Positions 1 through 10,326 of a stretch of 64,000 bases of DNA are shown one piece after another. A model generated the notes under the pieces. The model was not told the origin of the DNA. It saw only the letters and a program-made list of their open reading frames with translations, and made no database searches. The translations under genes and the position numbers were made by a program. The stretch's first letter is position 1. Every line of letters starts with the position of its first letter. Source of the stretch: Sphingomonas sp. LY54 (GTDB lineage Bacteria; Pseudomonadota; Alphaproteobacteria; Sphingomonadales; Sphingomonadaceae); NCBI RefSeq assembly GCF_035594035.1, contig NZ_CP141588.1:496001-560000 (forward strand), written 5' to 3'.

Positions 1-106
1 AGCTCCGCCCCATCGGCTCGATGCCGGCGGCGCGCAGCGCGTCCTCCGCGGTAGAAATATCCCCGCTCGAAAGCCGCTGGGCTGCTATCAGGGTCGCAAT
101 GAACAT
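1..106 (-). CDS. serB: SerB phosphoserine phosphatase, N-terminal fragment (runs off the left edge)
   Basis: Reading leftward from an ATG at 106 gives an open frame to the window edge that begins [16 protein letters not shown]. This is the usual N-terminus of alphaproteobacterial SerB, which removes the phosphate from phosphoserine in the last step of serine synthesis. Only about 35 residues are present, so no catalytic motif of this HAD-family enzyme can be seen. The start codon overlaps the miaA start on the other strand, so the two genes are divergent with no intergenic space. The identification rests on this short stretch and on the familiar serB/miaA pairing. Confidence 0.6.
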   Translation of the reverse strand, partial: MFIATLIAAQRLSSGDISTAEDALRAAGIEPMGRS

Positions 107-1040
107 GTCTTCGTCCTTACCAAGGGTCGCGCTTATTGCGGGGCCGACGGCCAGCGGCAAGTCCGCACTGGCACTGGCGCTCGCCGAGCGTGCGCGCGGC
201 ACGATCATCAATGCCGACAGCGCCCAGGTCTATCGCGATCTCTGCCTGGTTTCGGCCCGGCCGAGCGCGGACGAGGAGGCGCGCGCGCCGCATCGTCTCT
301 ACGGCACGCGCGACGGCGCCCTGCCCTGCTCGGCCGCGGACTGGGCCGCCGACGCCAGGGACGCGATCGACGAGACGCATGGCGACGGGCGGCTGCCGAT
401 CCTGGTCGGCGGCACTGGCCTCTATCTGCGCACCCTGCTCGAAGGGATCGCGCCCGTCCCGCCGATCGATCCGGAGATCCGCGCGCAAGTCCGCGCCCTG
501 CCGGTCGCCGAATCGCACGCCGCCCTCGCGGCCGAGGACCCGGACGCGGCGGCGCGGCTGCGCCCGACCGATACGACCCGCGTCGCCCGCGCGCTCGAAG
601 TCGTCCGCTCGACCGGGCGGCCGCTGGCGCAATGGCAGGAGGAAAAGGTCGGCGGCATCAAGGACCGCATCGGGCTCGTGCCGCTGATCCTGCTGCCGCC
701 GCGCGACTGGCTCTACGAACGCTGCGACCGCCGCTTCGAAACCATGATGAGCGAAGATGGGCTCGCCGAAGTGCGCGTATTGGTCGGCCGCGGCCTCGAC
801 CCGGCTTTGCCGGTGATGCGCGCGATCGGCGTGCGGGAGATCGCGGCCTTCCTCGCCGGCGATCTCGAGCGGGAGGACGCGCTGGCGGCGGGCCGGATGG
901 CGACGCGGCGCTACGCCAAGCGCCAATATACCTGGTTCGCGCACCAGCCGCCGGCGGATTGGCCGCGTTTTTGCGATGCGCTCGATTGCGGGGGCGTCGC
1001 GGATGCCGTAGCGCGCCTCGCAGCCGCCGGGAGGGATTGA
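105..1040 (+). CDS. miaA: tRNA dimethylallyltransferase MiaA
   Basis: MiaA transfers a dimethylallyl group to N6 of A37 in tRNAs that read UNN codons. The protein has the P-loop GPTASGKS close to its N-terminus, then DSAQVYRDL and GGTGLYLR, which are the ATP/DMAPP-binding and tRNA-recognition motifs of the family. Starting at ATG 105 gives 311 residues, a normal length. An ATG at 99 is also in frame, but both lie inside the divergent serB start region. The stop codon TGA shares its last base with the ATG of the next gene, which suggests translational coupling. The C-terminal motif [11 protein letters not shown] is also typical of MiaA. Confidence 0.95.
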   Translation: MSSSLPRVALIAGPTASGKSALALALAERARGTIINADSAQVYRDLCLVSARPSADEEARAPHRLYGTRDGALPCSAADWAADARDAIDETHGDGRLPILVGGTGLYLRTLLEGIAPVPPIDPEIRAQVRALPVAESHAALAAEDPDAAARLRPTDTTRVARALEVVRSTGRPLAQWQEEKVGGIKDRIGLVPLILLPPRDWLYERCDRRFETMMSEDGLAEVRVLVGRGLDPALPVMRAIGVREIAAFLAGDLEREDALAAGRMATRRYAKRQYTWFAHQPPADWPRFCDALDCGGVADAVARLAAAGRD

Positions 1041-2029
1041 TGCGCGCTTATTTCGACCAGGATGCCGACCCGGCAGCGATCGCCGACAGGAAGGTCGCGG
1101 TGTTCGGCTACGGCAATCAGGGACGGCCGCAGGCGCTCAACCTGCGCGACAGCGGCGTCGGCGCGGTGCGGATCGCCTTGCGCGAAGGCGCGCCGAGCGC
1201 CGCCAGGGCGCGCGACGACGGGTTCGACGTGACGACTCCGGCCGAGGCCGCGGCCTGGTGCGACGTCGCCGTTCTGCTGCTTCCCGACGAAGACCAGGCG
1301 CGGCTCTACGACGAAGCGCTGGCGCCCCACCTTCGCCAAGGCGCGGCTTTGGTCTTCGCTCACGGGCTCAGCGTTCATTTCAATCTGATCCGTCCGCGCG
1401 CCGATCTCGACGTCGTCCTGGTCGCTCCCAAGGGGCCCGGTACGGCGCTGCGCGACGAATATGTGAAGGGCAGCGGCCTGATCGCCCTGTTCGCGGTCCA
1501 TCAGGATGCCACCGGCGGCGCCCGCCCTCTCGCCCTCGCTTATGCGGCGGCGCTCGGCAGCGGCCGCATCGGCATGCTCGAGACGAGCTTCGGCGAGGAA
1601 TGCGAGGCCGATTTGTTCAACGAGCAGGCCGTGCTGTGGGGCGCGATCCCCGAATTGATCCAAGCCGGGTTCGAGACGCTGACCGATGCCGGCTTCTCGC
1701 CCGAAATCGCCTATTTCGAATGCCTGACCGAGGTGAAACTGATCGCCGACCTGATCTACGCGCGAGGCATTGCCGGGATGCGCGAAGCGATCTCCAATAC
1801 CGCCGAATTCGGCGCGCTGAAGGGCGGCAGCCGGATCGTCACGGCCGAGACCCGCACCGAGATGCGCCGCATCCTGCGCGAGGTCCGCAGCGGCAGCTTC
1901 GTCAAGGAACTGCTCGCCGACGCCGAAGCCGGCTATCCGCGCCTCAGGCGCTCGCGCGCCGAGGCCGCCGCACAACCGATCGAGGAGGTCGGAGCGCGGC
2001 TGCGCGCCTTGAAGCCGCCTGCGGGCTGA
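1040..2029 (+). CDS. ilvC: Divergent class I ketol-acid reductoisomerase
   Basis: Ketol-acid reductoisomerase converts acetolactate or acetohydroxybutyrate to the dihydroxy acid in branched-chain amino acid synthesis. The 329-residue protein has the class I length. The expected active-site residues are present: His in FAHGLSVHF, Lys in APKGPG, Asp and Glu in EADLFNEQ, two Glu in YFECLTEVKLI, and Ser in AISNTAEFG. The Rossmann motif reads GYGNQGRPQALNL, where the family normally has GYGSQGHAHALNL, and the middle of the protein also departs from the usual sequence. It starts in the miaA stop codon. No ilvB or ilvN lies next to it, although these often precede ilvC in related genomes. It could be a second, specialised paralog. 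Confidence 0.85.
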   Translation: MRAYFDQDADPAAIADRKVAVFGYGNQGRPQALNLRDSGVGAVRIALREGAPSAARARDDGFDVTTPAEAAAWCDVAVLLLPDEDQARLYDEALAPHLRQGAALVFAHGLSVHFNLIRPRADLDVVLVAPKGPGTALRDEYVKGSGLIALFAVHQDATGGARPLALAYAAALGSGRIGMLETSFGEECEADLFNEQAVLWGAIPELIQAGFETLTDAGFSPEIAYFECLTEVKLIADLIYARGIAGMREAISNTAEFGALKGGSRIVTAETRTEMRRILREVRSGSFVKELLADAEAGYPRLRRSRAEAAAQPIEEVGARLRALKPPAG

Positions 2030-2041
2030 GGTCGCGGCCAG

Positions 2042-3841
2042 TTATTTCCGGCCGAACAGTTTCTCGATATCGCCATGGGACATTTTCACCCAGGTCGGGC
2101 GGCCGTGGTTGCACTGGCCGCTATGCGGCGTCACCTCCATCTCGCGCAGCAGGGCGTTCATCTCGGCGACCGAGAGCAGGCGGCCGGCGCGGACCGAGCC
2201 GTGGCAGGCCATGGTCGCCGCGACATGGTCCAATTTCTCCTTCAGGCTCAAAGCCTCGTCATAGGCGCCGATCTCGTCGGCGAGGTCGGTGACCAAGCCG
2301 CGAATGTCGCCCTGCCCGAGCAAGGCCGGCGTCGCGCGGACCAGCACCGCCTTGGCGCCGAACCGCTCGAGCTCCAATCCCATCTCGGCCAGTTCCTCCG
2401 CGCGCGCCTCGAGCCGGTCGCAGGCAACCTCGTCGAGCTCGACCACTTCGGGCAGGAGCAAGGCCTGGCGGGCGACGCCGCCATTGGCCATCGCCTTGCG
2501 CATCCGCTCGAGCACGAGCCGCTCGTGGGCGGCATGCTGGTCGACGATGACGAGCCCGTCCTCGGCCTCGGCGACGATATAGGTCGCCGCCACCTGGCCC
2601 CGGGCGACGCCGAGCGGGTATTGGACAGAGGCCGGCGGCGGCTGAACCGCGGCCTCGGCACGGGCTTGCGGGAGGTAATCGGCGTGGCGATCCCACACCG
2701 CCCCCTGCGCCGCCCCCGCGAAAGCCGGGGTCCCGCTTTCGGCACCCGGCCAATAGGATGCAAAACCGGGATTCCCGCTTTCGCGGGCATGACGGGGTTG
2801 ATCCGCTGACCCCACCCAATTGCCGAGCGCCGCGGCCGAGGGATGCTGGGCGCTGCGGTGCCCCGCCGCATCGAGCGCGTGTCGCAGGCCGCCGACGATC
2901 AGCCCGCGGATATTGCCGGGGTCGCGGAAGCGCACCTCGGTCTTGGCGGGATGGACGTTGATGTCGACCTCGGCGCCCGGCAGATCGATGAACAGGGCGA
3001 CGATCGGATGGCGGTCGCGCGCGAGCATGTCCTGATAGGCGGCGCGGACCGCGCCGATCAGCAGCCGGTCTTTCACCGGCCGGCCGTTCACGAACAGATA
3101 TTGATGGTCGGCGACGCCGCGGTTGAAGGTCGGCAGGCCGGCGACTCCGCCCAGCCGCGCCCCGCCGCGCTCGTAATCGACCCCGACGCTGTTGTCGGCG
3201 AGGCCGCGGTCGGTGAGGCCGGCGACGCGGGCGGGTCGGTCCTCGCCCGGCTGAACCGCGAGGCTGCGGCGGCCGTCATGCTCGACGCTGAAGCCGATAT
3301 CGGGCCGGGCCATGGCCAGCCGTTTCACGACGTCGAGGCAGGCGGCATATTCGGACCGTTCGGAGCGCAGGAATTTGCGGCGCGCCGGCACACGAGCAAA
3401 CAGATCCTCGATCGTGATCCGCGTGCCCGGCGGCAAAGCGGCCGGCCCCTCGCGCACGACAATGCCATTGTCGACGGCGCGGCTCCAACCGTCGGCGCCG
3501 CGCGCGCGGCTCTCCACCGTCAGCCGGGCGACGCTGGCGATCGAGGGCAAAGCCTCGCCGCGAAAGCCCAGAGTGGCGACATTTTCGATGGCGTCGTCGG
3601 GCAGCTTGGAGGTGGCGTGCCGCTCGAGCGCCAGCGCCATTTCGGCAGGGCTCATGCCGCAGCCGTCGTCGGCCACTTCGATGCGGCCGATTCCCCCGCC
3701 CGACAGCGTCACCGCGACCCGCGTCGCGCCCGCGTCGATCGCGTTTTCAACCAGCTCTTTCAACGCACTGGCCGGTCTTTCCACCACTTCACCGGCGGCG
3801 ATGCGGTTAACCAGATGTTCGGGCAATCGCCGTATTGACAT
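2042..3841 (-). CDS. mutL: DNA mismatch repair protein MutL
   Basis: MutL is the GHKL-ATPase matchmaker that links MutS mismatch recognition to downstream repair. The N-terminus carries the four ATP-binding motifs: the E of [10 protein letters not shown] (about residues 30-39), [16 protein letters not shown] and the lid region [10 protein letters not shown]. The C-terminal dimerisation domain is visible from about residue 415 ([22 protein letters not shown]). The CHGSVRAG and CNHGRPTW motifs near the end are typical. The linker between the domains contains a repeat-derived segment, about residues 347-377, encoded by an inverted pair of palindromic repeats. The protein is 599 residues long and divergent from mreB across a 173 bp gap. 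Confidence 0.97.
   Translation of the reverse strand: MSIRRLPEHLVNRIAAGEVVERPASALKELVENAIDAGATRVAVTLSGGGIGRIEVADDGCGMSPAEMALALERHATSKLPDDAIENVATLGFRGEALPSIASVARLTVESRARGADGWSRAVDNGIVVREGPAALPPGTRITIEDLFARVPARRKFLRSERSEYAACLDVVKRLAMARPDIGFSVEHDGRRSLAVQPGEDRPARVAGLTDRGLADNSVGVDYERGGARLGGVAGLPTFNRGVADHQYLFVNGRPVKDRLLIGAVRAAYQDMLARDRHPIVALFIDLPGAEVDINVHPAKTEVRFRDPGNIRGLIVGGLRHALDAAGHRSAQHPSAAALGNWVGSADQPRHARESGNPGFASYWPGAESGTPAFAGAAQGAVWDRHADYLPQARAEAAVQPPPASVQYPLGVARGQVAATYIVAEAEDGLVIVDQHAAHERLVLERMRKAMANGGVARQALLLPEVVELDEVACDRLEARAEELAEMGLELERFGAKAVLVRATPALLGQGDIRGLVTDLADEIGAYDEALSLKEKLDHVAATMACHGSVRAGRLLSVAEMNALLREMEVTPHSGQCNHGRPTWVKMSHGDIEKLFGRK
2712..2796. repeat. Inverted pair of GGGATTCCCGC-type palindromic repeats inside mutL (family A)
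   Basis: Two related palindromes lie in inverted orientation about 25 bp apart. The unit at 2768-2796 reads GGGATTCCCGCTTTCGCGGG. The unit at 2713-2742 is its diverged reverse complement. The same family recurs near 40910-41540, where it is intergenic. Here both units are inside the mutL reading frame and are translated as linker, giving the residues [11 protein letters not shown] and SGTPAFAGA. The paired layout is REPIN-like. Confidence 0.8.
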
Positions 3842-3996
3842 GAATCAGGGCCTAAACCAATTGCCGGCCTCCCGCGACCGTCCTTAACTAAATTTTTCAG
3901 GGTCAAGTGATTTTGTGGACGCAGCCGCCGGGGGCACCCTATAGAGCTATACACGGGCGGAGGCCGAGGCATCGGCTGGGCGCGCCGCGATACTAG

Positions 3997-5055
<1,059 letters not shown>

Positions 5056-5070
5056 GGCGGGATTCAAAAC

Positions 5071-5988
5071 ATGGCGCCGCCAAAAACACGGCGCCCCGGC
5101 TTTTCCCGCAGGGCGCAATACGGACTGTTTGTCGGCTATGTCGTCGCCGTCGGGGGCGTGATGCTCGCAGTGCTCCTGCTGGTCGTCGCGGCGGTGGACC
5201 CGCGCGGCTTCAGCGCGCTCCGGGGCGCCGCCCTCGACGTGACGACGCCGATCAGTTCCGGCGGGCGCAGCGTCGTCACCTTCTTCACCGGCATGGGCGA
5301 TTCCATCTCCAACTATTTCGTCGCAGCGTCACAGAATGACGGTCTCAAGAAAGAGCTGGAGGGAAGCCGCCAGCGGCTGGTCGAGGCGCGCGCGATCGAG
5401 TTCGAGAATAAGCGGCTGAAGCGCCTGCTGAAGCTTGCCCACGACGTGACCGACGACGTCACCACCGGCCGCATCGTCAGCTCGACTTTCGACACCAGCC
5501 GCAGCCTCGCCACCCTTTCGGCGGGGTCGTCCGCAGGGGTCCGCATCGGCCAGCCGGTGCGCGCGCCCGAGGGCATTATCGGCCGCATCGTCGAAACTGG
5601 CCGCTACGCCTCCCGCGTCCTGCTCGTCACCGACGGCGCCAGCAACGTGCCGGTCCAGCTCGTGCGCGACGGCACGCCGGCGATGGCGACCGGGCGCGGC
5701 GACGGGACGATCGAATTGAAGCCGCTCGAGGTCGGACAGAATCCGTTCAAGCGCGGCGACATCGTCGTGACCTCGGGCACCGGCGGCATCTACGCGCCCG
5801 GAATTCCGGTCGCGATCGTGGTCAAGGTTGATCACGACGACACCGTGGCGCGTCCGCTCGCCGATCCCTCGCGGATCGACTTCGCGATCGTCCAGCAGAT
5901 CTACGTGCCCGAAGCCAGCGAGCCGATCGAGCCGCAAGCGGCAGTGCCTGCTCCTGCCCCCGCTCCGGTCCCTGCCGCGGCGCCATGA
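5071..5988 (+). CDS. mreC: Rod shape-determining protein MreC
   Basis: MreC is the bitopic periplasmic scaffold of the elongasome that contacts MreB, MreD and PBP2. The 305-residue protein has a short cytoplasmic N-terminus and one transmembrane segment (about residues 15-42). A coiled coil follows (about 85-130, NDGLKKELEGSRQRLVEARA), and then the beta-barrel MreC domain with the SSTFDTS and GTGGIYAPGIPV segments. The C-terminal tail is rich in Pro and Ala. It begins 16 bp after mreB and its stop overlaps the mreD start as ATGA. Confidence 0.96.
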   Translation: MAPPKTRRPGFSRRAQYGLFVGYVVAVGGVMLAVLLLVVAAVDPRGFSALRGAALDVTTPISSGGRSVVTFFTGMGDSISNYFVAASQNDGLKKELEGSRQRLVEARAIEFENKRLKRLLKLAHDVTDDVTTGRIVSSTFDTSRSLATLSAGSSAGVRIGQPVRAPEGIIGRIVETGRYASRVLLVTDGASNVPVQLVRDGTPAMATGRGDGTIELKPLEVGQNPFKRGDIVVTSGTGGIYAPGIPVAIVVKVDHDDTVARPLADPSRIDFAIVQQIYVPEASEPIEPQAAVPAPAPAPVPAAAP

Positions 5989-6500
5989 GCCGCATCGCCC
6001 TCACCCAGCGGGACTATGACCGCAAGACGATGCGGCGCAAATATGTGCCGATCGTCTCCACCATCTTCGCCTGTACGCTGGTGCTGCTGCCGATCGTCGT
6101 CAGCTCGCCGATCGTGCCCGACTTCGCCTTTCTCGTCCTGATCGCCTGGCGCCTGCTGCGGCCCGAATTGTGGTCGGCGACCACCGCGCTGCCGCTCGGC
6201 CTGTTCAACGATCTCGTCGCCGGCCATCCGCTCGGCCAGTCGATGGCTTTGTGGACGATCATCTTCCTCGCCTTCGATATTCTCGACAGCCGCCTGCTCT
6301 TTCGCGACTACTGGATGGACTGGTTCTTCGCCTCGCTCGCGATCATCGGCTACGTCTTCGCCGGCTGGTGGATCGGCCGGATGATGGGAAGCACGGCCGA
6401 ATTCACGATCATGGTCCCGCAGCTCATCGCGTCGGTCCTGGCCTTCCCGGTGGTCGCGCGGCTGGTGCTGGCGCTCGACCGATGGCGGCTGTCGCGATGA
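5985..6500 (+). CDS. mreD: Rod shape-determining protein MreD
   Basis: MreD is the small polytopic membrane subunit of the elongasome. The 171-residue product has five or so hydrophobic segments, beginning with VPIVSTIFACTLVLLPIVVS. It carries the family-typical PDFAFLVLIAWRLLRPELW and the LPLGLFNDLVAGHPLGQ loop. It overlaps mreC and mrdA by ATGA at each end, so the three genes are probably translationally coupled. Confidence 0.93.
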   Translation: MSRIALTQRDYDRKTMRRKYVPIVSTIFACTLVLLPIVVSSPIVPDFAFLVLIAWRLLRPELWSATTALPLGLFNDLVAGHPLGQSMALWTIIFLAFDILDSRLLFRDYWMDWFFASLAIIGYVFAGWWIGRMMGSTAEFTIMVPQLIASVLAFPVVARLVLALDRWRLSR

Positions 6501-8395
6501 GAAAGCGCGGCATCCCGCTCATCACCGAAAATTCGCAAAGCTACACCTTCACCCGGCGCGCCATGGTGCTCGGCGGATTCCAGGCCGGCATCGCCGTCTT
6601 GCTCGCCGGACGGCTCTCCTACATCTCGATCGCCGAGAACGAACGCTACGAGCTGCTGTCCGAGGAGAATCGCTTCCAGCTCGTGCTTGTGCCGCCGCGG
6701 CGCGGCTGGATCGTCGACCGCCACGGCCAGCCGATCGCGATCAACCGCAGCGACTATCGCGTCGACCTCATCCCGGACCAGTTGAAAGAGCCCGAGCGGA
6801 TCATCCCGCAGCTCGCCCAATTGCTCGCGCTCCCGCCCGAAGAGGTCGAGCGCATCCATAAGGAGCTGAAGCTGGCGGCCGGCTACCAGCCGGTCGCGGT
6901 CGCGGAGAATTTGCCGTTCGACAAATATGCGGCGGTGACGCTGCGCCTGCCCGAAATGCCGGGCGTGGCGCCGCTGCGCGGCTTCAGCCGCTTCTATCCG
7001 GAGGGGGCCGCGGTCGGCCATCTGGTCGGCTATGTCGGCGCCGCCAATAAGGAAGAATATCAGAAGGAGAAGAACCCGCTCCTGATCACGCCCGGCTTCA
7101 AGATCGGCAAGGAAGGGCTTGAGAAGGTCATGGAGCAGAGGCTCCGCGGCAAACCCGGCGCCAAGCGGCTCGAGGTCACCGCGCGCGGCAAGCTGGTGCG
7201 CGAGCTTGCCTCGGTCCGCGACACCAGCGGCGGCACCCTGCCCCTCACGATCGACGCCGGTCTCCAGGCCTTTGCCGCCCGCCGCATGGGCGAGGAATCG
7301 GGCTCCTGCACCGTGCTCGACTGCCATACGGGCGACATTCTCGCCATGGCGTCGATGCCGGCCTACGATCCCAACGCCTTTTCGGACGGCATCAGCACCA
7401 GCGAATGGAAGATGCTGTCGGAGGACGAGCGCCGTCCCTTGCTCAACAAGACGCTGAACGCGCTCTACCCGCCGGGCTCGACGATCAAGCCGATGGTGGC
7501 GATGGCGCTGCAGGGCGCGGGCGTCGATCCCAGCGACACCATCTTCTGCGGCGGCGGCTGGCGGCTCGGCAATCGCTTCTTCCGTTGCCTCGGCCGCCAC
7601 GGCAGCGTCAACATGCACCGCGCCATCGCCAAAAGCTGCAATTCCTATTTCTACGCCATGGGCAACCGGGTCGGCTACGACACGATCGCGGTGATGGCGC
7701 GCAAGCTTGGTCTCGGCGTCAAATATGACCTCCCAGTGGTCTCGCAAAGCTACGGCACCGTCCCCGACAGCGAGTGGAAGCAGCGCAAATACAAGCAGAA
7801 ATGGACCGCGTCCGACACGCTCAACGCGTCGATCGGCCAGGGCTATCTGATCGTGAACCCGCTCCAGCTTGCGGTGATGGCCGCCCGCCTCGCGTCGGGG
7901 CGCGACGTCAATCCGCGCCTCATCGGCACCGGCAAGGCGGCGGCCCCGATCGACGCGCCGCCCGAACATTTCGAAACCGTGCGCAAGGCGATGTGGGAGG
8001 TCGTCAACGGCGACGGCACCGCCGGCCGCAGCCGCCTTCCCTTCCCCGACATCGCGATGGGCGGCAAAACCGGCACCGCCCAGGTGCGCCGGATCACGGG
8101 CGGCCAGCGCGGCCAGAGCGGCGACTGGAAATATCGCGACCACGGCCTGTTCGTCTGCTTCGCCCCGACCGACAATCCGCGCTACGCCTGCTCGGTGGTG
8201 ATCGAGCACGGCATGGGCGGATCGCGCGCCGCCGCGCCGGTCGCCAAGGACGTGCTCACCTATCTCTTCGACAAGGAGAAGGCGATGCAGGCGCTGCTGC
8301 CGATGGAGGAAGCCTGGGGCGGCAACGTCGCCCAGCGCATGCAGCGCCGCGCCAACCAGTGGCTGGCGGCGAACGGCAAGGCGCCCGGCGCATGA
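6497..8395 (+). CDS. mrdA: Penicillin-binding protein 2 (peptidoglycan transpeptidase)
   Basis: PBP2 cross-links peptidoglycan during cell elongation, working with the RodA glycosyltransferase. The start ATG at 6497 overlaps the mreD stop and gives 632 residues; an in-frame ATG at 6482 is the alternative. A single N-terminal membrane anchor lies at about residues 22-42. The pedestal domain has RRGWIVDRHGQPIA. The transpeptidase motifs are all present: STIK with the nucleophile Ser328, SCN at about residue 380, and KTG at about residue 524 in GGKTGTAQV. Gene order and overlaps tie it to rodA. Confidence 0.97.
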   Translation: MRKRGIPLITENSQSYTFTRRAMVLGGFQAGIAVLLAGRLSYISIAENERYELLSEENRFQLVLVPPRRGWIVDRHGQPIAINRSDYRVDLIPDQLKEPERIIPQLAQLLALPPEEVERIHKELKLAAGYQPVAVAENLPFDKYAAVTLRLPEMPGVAPLRGFSRFYPEGAAVGHLVGYVGAANKEEYQKEKNPLLITPGFKIGKEGLEKVMEQRLRGKPGAKRLEVTARGKLVRELASVRDTSGGTLPLTIDAGLQAFAARRMGEESGSCTVLDCHTGDILAMASMPAYDPNAFSDGISTSEWKMLSEDERRPLLNKTLNALYPPGSTIKPMVAMALQGAGVDPSDTIFCGGGWRLGNRFFRCLGRHGSVNMHRAIAKSCNSYFYAMGNRVGYDTIAVMARKLGLGVKYDLPVVSQSYGTVPDSEWKQRKYKQKWTASDTLNASIGQGYLIVNPLQLAVMAARLASGRDVNPRLIGTGKAAAPIDAPPEHFETVRKAMWEVVNGDGTAGRSRLPFPDIAMGGKTGTAQVRRITGGQRGQSGDWKYRDHGLFVCFAPTDNPRYACSVVIEHGMGGSRAAAPVAKDVLTYLFDKEKAMQALLPMEEAWGGNVAQRMQRRANQWLAANGKAPGA

Positions 8396-9507
8396 CCACC
8401 AATTCGCTAGTCCCGGCGCCGATCGCGCAATTGCCCTGGAAGCTGATCTTCCTGATCATCGCCATCGGCACGTTCGGCGGCCTCTGCCTCTATTCGGCGG
8501 CGGGCGGATCGATCCGGCCCTGGGCCCTGACCCATTTCATCCGCTTCTTCGCCTTGCTCGGGGTCGCGGTCGGCATATCCTATATCAGCCCGCAGCGGTT
8601 CCGCGATCTCGCCTATCCGGCCTATTTCGTCCTGCTCATCTTGCTGGTCGTGGTGCTCGTCATCGGCGTCGTCGGCGGCGGCGCGCGCAGCTGGCTCGAT
8701 TTCGGTCCGATCCGGCTTCAGCCCTCCGAGCTGATGAAGCCGGTGATGGTGCTGGTGGTGGCGAGCTTCTACGCCAGCCTACCGGCCAGCGAGATCCGCA
8801 AATGGAGCGCGATCTGGCCGCCGATCGCGCTGACCGCGATTCCCGCTGCCCTCATCATCCTGCAGCCCGATCTCGGCACCTGCCTGCTCCTGCTCTTCTC
8901 GGTCGCGACGGTGATGTTCCTGGCCGGCCTGCCGATGCGCCTCTTCATCGGCGCCGGAGTGGCGGTCGCCGCGGCGATCCCGATCGCCTACAATCTCTTC
9001 ATGATGCCGCACCAGCAGAAGCGCGTGCTGATCTTCCTCAACCCCGAGGACGATCCCTTGGGCGCCGGCTACCATATCACCCAGTCCAAGATCGCGATCG
9101 GCTCGGGTGGCCTGTTCGGGAAGGGCTATCTGAACGGCACCCAGAGCCACCTCCACTACCTTCCCGAGCAGCATACCGACTTCATCTTCCCGGCGATGGT
9201 CGAAGAATGGGGCCTCATCGGCGGCCTGTTCCTCCTGATCTGCTTCGCTTTGATGTTCCGCTGGGGGATGGCGGTCGCGCTCGACACCAAGGGCCGGTTC
9301 GAGCGGCTGGTCGTGTCCGGCCTCACCATGACGATCTTCTTCTATTTCGCGATCAACCTGTTGATGGTGATGGGCCTGGCGCCGGTCGTCGGCATCCCGC
9401 TGCCGCTCTTTTCCTACGGCGGGTCGGCGATGATGACGGTGCTGATCTGCCTGGGCATCATGATGGCGATCGACCGTGATAACCGCAGAGACCGCCGCGG
9501 ATTGTGA
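8392..9507 (+). CDS. rodA: Peptidoglycan glycosyltransferase RodA
   Basis: RodA is the SEDS-family polymerase that builds glycan strands in partnership with PBP2. The 371-residue product is strongly hydrophobic, with about ten transmembrane segments. It carries SEDS signatures: GGGARSWLDFGPIRLQPSE, QPDLGTCLLL, the extracellular loop LPEQHTDFIFPAMVEEWG, and GIPLPLFSYGGSAMM. The start codon overlaps the mrdA stop as ATGA. It is the last gene of the mre operon, and a tRNA gene follows 99 bp later. Confidence 0.97.
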   Translation: MTTNSLVPAPIAQLPWKLIFLIIAIGTFGGLCLYSAAGGSIRPWALTHFIRFFALLGVAVGISYISPQRFRDLAYPAYFVLLILLVVVLVIGVVGGGARSWLDFGPIRLQPSELMKPVMVLVVASFYASLPASEIRKWSAIWPPIALTAIPAALIILQPDLGTCLLLLFSVATVMFLAGLPMRLFIGAGVAVAAAIPIAYNLFMMPHQQKRVLIFLNPEDDPLGAGYHITQSKIAIGSGGLFGKGYLNGTQSHLHYLPEQHTDFIFPAMVEEWGLIGGLFLLICFALMFRWGMAVALDTKGRFERLVVSGLTMTIFFYFAINLLMVMGLAPVVGIPLPLFSYGGSAMMTVLICLGIMMAIDRDNRRDRRGL

Positions 9508-9606
9508 CCGACGCGAAATTAGGGTTTGCATCGCGCGCAGGCCCTGCTAATGGCCAGCCCGCGCCGGGGAACATCGCTTCCCCAGAGCGCTTTGCCTTCC
9601 GGCAAT

Positions 9607-9682
<76 letters not shown>

Positions 9683-9778
9683 TTCCTTCGATCATTGCAG
9701 CCCGCGCGCTCTGCAAAAACCGAGCGGCAGCAGGTCCGGTAGCGGTAGCGGTACAGGACCGGGCGAGACGCTCTCTGA

Positions 9779-10270
9779 TTATCTTATGACGAAACAATGT
9801 CGGTTGGCGCTGCCGGTGAAAGCGATGCCGGCCTCGGTGCCCCGGCGACATCGTAAGACGTCTCCTGTAGACACCACATAGAAGTCCGCCTTCCTGTACC
9901 GGCCGGATCCGGCGCTCCGATAAACCTCCGTGGCGCAGCCATGCGAACCGCAATCGAACAGGGAGCGATATCTGACCACTACGTCGGATCTGCCGTCCTC
10001 ATCGAGATCGGCGATTACGGTCTGCAAGCTATATAGCCGGTTGAAACGCCGCTCCGTGCAGACGCGCGCCAAGTTCGGAAACAGCCTCAAACATGCGGAG
10101 CGATCGGCGAGATCCCGGAACGGAAGCGTCAGAGTCTCGCCGCCCCCCACGTGAGCCTTGGCCGACGGGAAAGGCTCGGAGCGAGGCGGTTCATGGCCCG
10201 ATCTCTGGGCATGTGCAGTGCTAATGCAGGCCATCAGCACCCCGGCGACCAGATAACCCCCCGCTTTCAT
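9779..10270 (-). CDS. Exported hypothetical protein with a DxDxDG calcium-loop-like motif
   Basis: The 163-residue protein starts with a clear signal peptide (MKAGGYLVAGVLMACISTAHA) and is probably periplasmic. The mature part has VIADLDEDGRSDVVVRYRS, which resembles the calcium-binding repeat of FG-GAP/VCBS proteins. Several cysteines (SACLRLFPN, RVCTER, FDCGSHGCATE, NRHCF) could form disulfides. I do not recognise a family with a known function. The gene stands alone, in the opposite orientation to the tRNA gene. Confidence 0.6.
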   Translation of the reverse strand: MKAGGYLVAGVLMACISTAHAQRSGHEPPRSEPFPSAKAHVGGGETLTLPFRDLADRSACLRLFPNLARVCTERRFNRLYSLQTVIADLDEDGRSDVVVRYRSLFDCGSHGCATEVYRSAGSGRYRKADFYVVSTGDVLRCRRGTEAGIAFTGSANRHCFVIR

Positions 10271-10326
10271 CGCAACCCCCCAGTCTAATGCAGCTCATTC
10301 AGCCTGCGGTCCACTCACGCGCCCTG

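Noticed and set aside
6350..8209. A 619-codon minus-strand frame
   Set aside because: It is antisense to mrdA, which carries all three PBP motifs.
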